34,720 nucleotides of DNA from JAIRTY01 sp050257395 (GTDB lineage Bacteria > Actinomycetota > Actinomycetes > Streptosporangiales > Streptosporangiaceae), in the NCBI GenBank assembly GCA_050257395.1, contig JBLMWU010000028.1:1-34720 (forward strand), in the 5' to 3' direction. Every line of letters begins with the position of its first letter. Position 1 is the stretch's first letter. Made by a program: the position numbers and the translations under genes. This document shows, piece by piece, positions 32,405 through 34,720 of the stretch. The notes beneath the pieces are model-generated. The model was not told the DNA's origin, searched no databases, and was given only the letters and a program-made list of their open reading frames with translations.

Positions 32405-34720
32405 CGGTCACCTCTTCCCGAACGGCGGCCGGGCTTCCCGCGGCCGGGCTTGCCGCGGCCGCCGGGCCGCTTGCGCCCGCCGCCAGCCCCGGCCGTGTCG
32501 CCATAGCCGTCGCCACCGGTGCCGTAGCCGCCGGTGCCGTAATCGCCGGCGCCGTAGCCGCCGGTGCCGTAATCACCAGGGCGGGAGTCGCCTGGGCCGT
32601 AGGTGCCGGCCGGGTAGCCGCCCGTCCCGTACCCGCCGGCGCCCTGGTCACCAGGGCCGTAGCCGCCGGCGGGGTAGCCGCCGCTGGGGTAGTCCCCGCC
32701 TCCGTAACCGCCGGTGCGGTACTCCCCGCTGCCATAGTCCCCGGCCGGATAGCCGCCGGAGCTGAACTCCCCCGTGCCGTAGCCGCCCGCCGGGTAGTCC
32801 CCGGCACCGTACCCGCCGGTCCCGTAGTCGCCGCCGTAGCCGCCGGCCCGGTCCCGGCTGCCCCGGTCCTGGCCGCCCCGGTCCCGGCCACCCTGGCCAC
32901 GGCCGCCCCGGCCACGGCTGTCAGCGTCCCGGCCGCCGTCATCCCGGCCGCCGTCATCCCGGCCGCGCCTGCCGAGAACCCGCCGGCCCCGGCCTTCGCC
33001 GTCCCGGCTGTCATCGCGGCCGCCGCCGGCCCGGCCGCGCCTGCCGCCGCGCCCCCCGCCAGCGCCGCCGCGGCCGCCGCGCTGCTCGCCGCCGCGCTGC
33101 TCGCCGCCACGGTAGCCGCCGGCCTCGTCATCGCCACCGTAGCCGCCGGTGCTGTAGCCGCCGGTTCCGTACTCACCGGTTCCGTACTCACTGGCGCCGT
33201 ACTCACCGGTGCCGTACCCGCCGGCTGGATACCCGCCGGTGCCGTTGTCACCGCCGTACCCGCCTGCCGCCGAGCCGGCCGCCGGATAGCCGCCCCGGCT
33301 GTACTCACCGGTGCCGTAGTCGCCGCCGCGGAACTCGCCGCTGGGGTAGCCGGCGCCGGGGTGCTCGCCGGTGCGGTATCCGCCAGCGGGATATCCGCCG
33401 CTGCCGTAGTCGCCGCCCGGGTAGGCGCCGCTGCCGTAGTCGCCGCCGGGGCCGGCCGGGTACGCGCCACTGCCGTGATCGTCGCGGCTGCCGCCCGCGC
33501 GCCTGCCCCGGCCGCTGCCGGCCTCGGCAGGGTAGCCGCCGGAGCCGTAGGGCTCGCCGGGGTAGCCGTCATCCGCGCCGGGCCGCCCATGACGCCTCCG
33601 GCCGGACCGGGTGTCCCCGTCCTGCGGCCCGGCGCCGTAGGCACCGTCCTCGTCCTGGTCGCCCCGCCCGGCGCGCGCCCGGCCCAGCAGGCCGCCGGAC
33701 CGCTTGCCCTGCCGCCTGCCCGGCGCCTCCGCGCCCGCGCCGCGCCGTCCCCGGGCGCCGGCCGGCCCGCCGCCGGGCGGAGCGCCGCCGGGCGGCCCGC
33801 CCGCCGTCGGCAGGGGCGCCAGGCCGCCGCCTACCGGGTAGGCACGGCTGCCCGCTGCGCTGTCCCGGGCTGCTGCGCTGTCCCGGGCGGCACCGTCCCG
33901 CACGGCGCTGTCCCGCGCGGCGGCGCTGTCCCGCGCGGCGGCGGGCCCGCGCCCGGCCGCCGCCGGATCCGGGGTGCCGGCCAGCAGCCCGGTCGCGGCG
34001 GCCTGCCCGGCCATCCGGCCAGCGGTCTCTTCCCCGGGCCCGGCCGCCCGCGGCTCCGGCACGGCCTGCCCGGTCCGGCCCCGGCGCCCAGCGGGCCGCC
34101 CGTCCGTCCTGCCCCGGGCCCGGCTGCTGCCCCGGGCCCGGCTGCTGCCCGCGGCCCGGCTGCTGCCCGCGGCCCGGCTGCTGGCCGGACGGCGGCCGTC
34201 CGCCGCCTCCTCGGCTTCCTCGCCCGCGACCCTCGCCCCGGGCAGCCCGAGCCCGGCGACCGCAAGCACGGCCAGGCACTGCAGCAGGACCAGCGCGTCC
34301 CGCCCGAGCTGGCTGTGGCTGATGGAGAGCGTGCCCCCGCCCGGCGGCAGCCGGAAAGCCTGCGCCCAGCCGCCGGCCGGCGGCAGCGGGGTCAGCGGCT
34401 GGCCGTTCAGCGACGCGCTCCAGCCGCCGGCCGGCTCGGCGAGCACCAGCTCGCCGCCTGCGGAGGGTGCCGCCACGCCGGACGCGCCCACCGGGCCGGC
34501 CGGCACCGGCACGGCCTTGCCCCCGGCCTCGATCACCCGCACCCGCGCCACCGCCCCGGAGACCCGCCAGAGCCGGAAGCTCGCGGTCTGGCTGACCGGC
34601 CGCAGGCCGGCCACCCCGTCCAGCAGCCGGGCCAGCGTGGGGCTGCCGGGCGAGGGCAGCAGCACGTAGCCGATGCCGAACCCGGCCAGCGCGCTGCCCT
34701 GATCCTGGGCTTCACCCCCG
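32401..34720 (-). CDS. C-terminal part of a large membrane protein, probable family-2 glycosyltransferase, with a long disordered tail (5' end outside window)
   Basis: 772 residues are visible and the frame is open to the window edge. Visible residues 1-145 form an extracytoplasmic domain (GFGIGYVLLPSPGSPTLARLL, FRLWRVSGAVARVRVIE, GWSASLNGQPLTPL), followed by a final helix (about 142-160, DALVLLQCLAVLAVAGLGLPG). This matches the C-terminal half of the large GT2-plus-membrane proteins found upstream of DUF5719 genes; the transferase domain itself is outside the window, so the function rests on context. After the helix comes a ~610-residue tail, probably cytosolic: Ala/Arg repeats, a Gly/Tyr block, an Arg-Gly-Gly block, a second Gly/Tyr block and a Lys/Arg-rich end. 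Tail length is exceptional to my knowledge of this family. Confidence 0.75.
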   Translation of the reverse strand, partial: GGEAQDQGSALAGFGIGYVLLPSPGSPTLARLLDGVAGLRPVSQTASFRLWRVSGAVARVRVIEAGGKAVPVPAGPVGASGVAAPSAGGELVLAEPAGGWSASLNGQPLTPLPPAGGWAQAFRLPPGGGTLSISHSQLGRDALVLLQCLAVLAVAGLGLPGARVAGEEAEEAADGRRPASSRAAGSSRAAGSSRARGSSRARGRTDGRPAGRRGRTGQAVPEPRAAGPGEETAGRMAGQAAATGLLAGTPDPAAAGRGPAAARDSAAARDSAVRDGAARDSAAARDSAAGSRAYPVGGGLAPLPTAGGPPGGAPPGGGPAGARGRRGAGAEAPGRRQGKRSGGLLGRARAGRGDQDEDGAYGAGPQDGDTRSGRRRHGRPGADDGYPGEPYGSGGYPAEAGSGRGRRAGGSRDDHGSGAYPAGPGGDYGSGAYPGGDYGSGGYPAGGYRTGEHPGAGYPSGEFRGGDYGTGEYSRGGYPAAGSAAGGYGGDNGTGGYPAGGYGTGEYGASEYGTGEYGTGGYSTGGYGGDDEAGGYRGGEQRGGEQRGGRGGAGGGRGGRRGRAGGGRDDSRDGEGRGRRVLGRRGRDDGGRDDGGRDADSRGRGGRGQGGRDRGGQDRGSRDRAGGYGGDYGTGGYGAGDYPAGGYGTGEFSSGGYPAGDYGSGEYRTGGYGGGDYPSGGYPAGGYGPGDQGAGGYGTGGYPAGTYGPGDSRPGDYGTGGYGAGDYGTGGYGTGGDGYGDTAGAGGGRKRPGGRGKPGRGKPGRRSGRGDR
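32404..34236 (-). repeat. Low-complexity coding repeats of the glycosyltransferase tail
   Basis: About 1.8 kb of repetitive in-frame DNA. Sub-blocks by plus coordinates: 34236-33600 Ala/Arg/Gly/Pro-rich; about 33575-33125 Gly/Tyr repeats (units such as YGTGEY, YPAGGY, YGSGGY); about 33120-32845 RGG/RDR repeats; about 32845-32500 second Gly/Tyr block; 32500-32404 basic end (GGRGKPGRGKPGRRSGRG). Reading frame is kept throughout with no stop. Confidence 0.85.
34119..34190 (-). repeat. Four tandem 18-bp repeats (SSRA[A/R]G coding)
   Basis: CGGCTGCTGC recurs at 34121, 34139, 34157 and 34175, exactly 18 bases apart. On the coding strand each copy encodes the hexapeptide SSRAAG or SSRARG. The first two and last two copies differ by the same base changes, which suggests recent duplication of a pair. 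Confidence 0.8.

Noticed and set aside
32500..33575. CRISPR-like or minisatellite array
   Set aside because: Repeats are short, imperfect and keep a single open reading frame encoding Gly/Tyr units; there are no uniform repeats with unique spacers.

Overview
The window is a chromosomal stretch from a very GC-rich actinomycete (roughly three-quarters G+C by eye, strong third-position G/C, many GTG starts, 4-bp GTGA/ATGA gene overlaps). Gene content and order match the conserved actinobacterial block that in Mycobacterium tuberculosis runs from secA1 through hpf, lpqB, mtrB, mtrA and sahH to manB, the DUF3499 gene and the metallopeptidase gene. Added to it is the membrane/ATPase cluster (DUF4129-DUF4350-MoxR-DUF58-SpoIIM-RDD) known from Streptomyces and relatives. 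I cannot fix the genus. There are no insertion sequences, phage genes, CRISPR arrays, tRNAs or rRNAs.

Layout. 1-1150: 5' part of secA (minus). 1461-3019: a small two-helix membrane protein and a YcaQ/AlkZ-type glycosylase (plus). 3043-4795: an orphan LuxR-type response regulator and the long ribosome-hibernation factor HPF (minus). 4796-5206: a 411-bp non-coding stretch with hairpins, where many relatives carry comF. 5207-10700: a tightly coupled minus-strand operon mtnA-mtrA-mtrB-lpqB, joining methionine salvage to the MtrAB envelope/cell-cycle two-component system. 10993-16627: a plus-strand operon of a six-helix membrane protein with a Gly/Tyr/Pro-rich tail, DUF4129, DUF4350, a MoxR AAA+ ATPase and DUF58. 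16654-19459: an orphan HAMP-GAF histidine kinase and an MTB12-like exported protein, divergent around an AT-rich island that carries a candidate MtrA box. 19506-22672: SpoIIM-like protein (minus), RDD protein and a YbhN/LPG-synthase-type membrane protein (plus). 22669-25403: two tandem S-adenosylhomocysteine hydrolase paralogues of different subtypes, with a divergent MerR regulator at 25566. 25975-29636: CDF transporter, phosphoglucose/phosphomannose isomerase-like SIS protein, Trm112-like zinc protein and phosphomannomutase (minus). 29761-30845: DUF3499 and a zincin-family protein without a recognisable HExxH. 30884-34720: DUF5719 exported protein and the C-terminal part of a large membrane protein, probably a glycosyltransferase, with a ~610-residue low-complexity tail.

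Functional themes. (i) Envelope growth and sensing: SecA, MtrAB-LpqB, MoxR cluster, mannose-phosphate supply (ManB and SIS isomerase), glycosyltransferase and DUF5719. (ii) Methyl cycle and thio-nucleoside salvage: mtnA, ahcY and an archaeal-type ahcY paralogue. (iii) Stress and dormancy: HPF, the response regulator and the orphan kinase.

Most of the block is known core synteny. The parts most worth a second look are the FUS-like GY-RGG-GY tail on the envelope protein, the second SAH hydrolase with a substitution in its adenine-binding motif, the MerR regulator with its dyad, and the candidate MtrA site between the orphan kinase and the MTB12-like gene.
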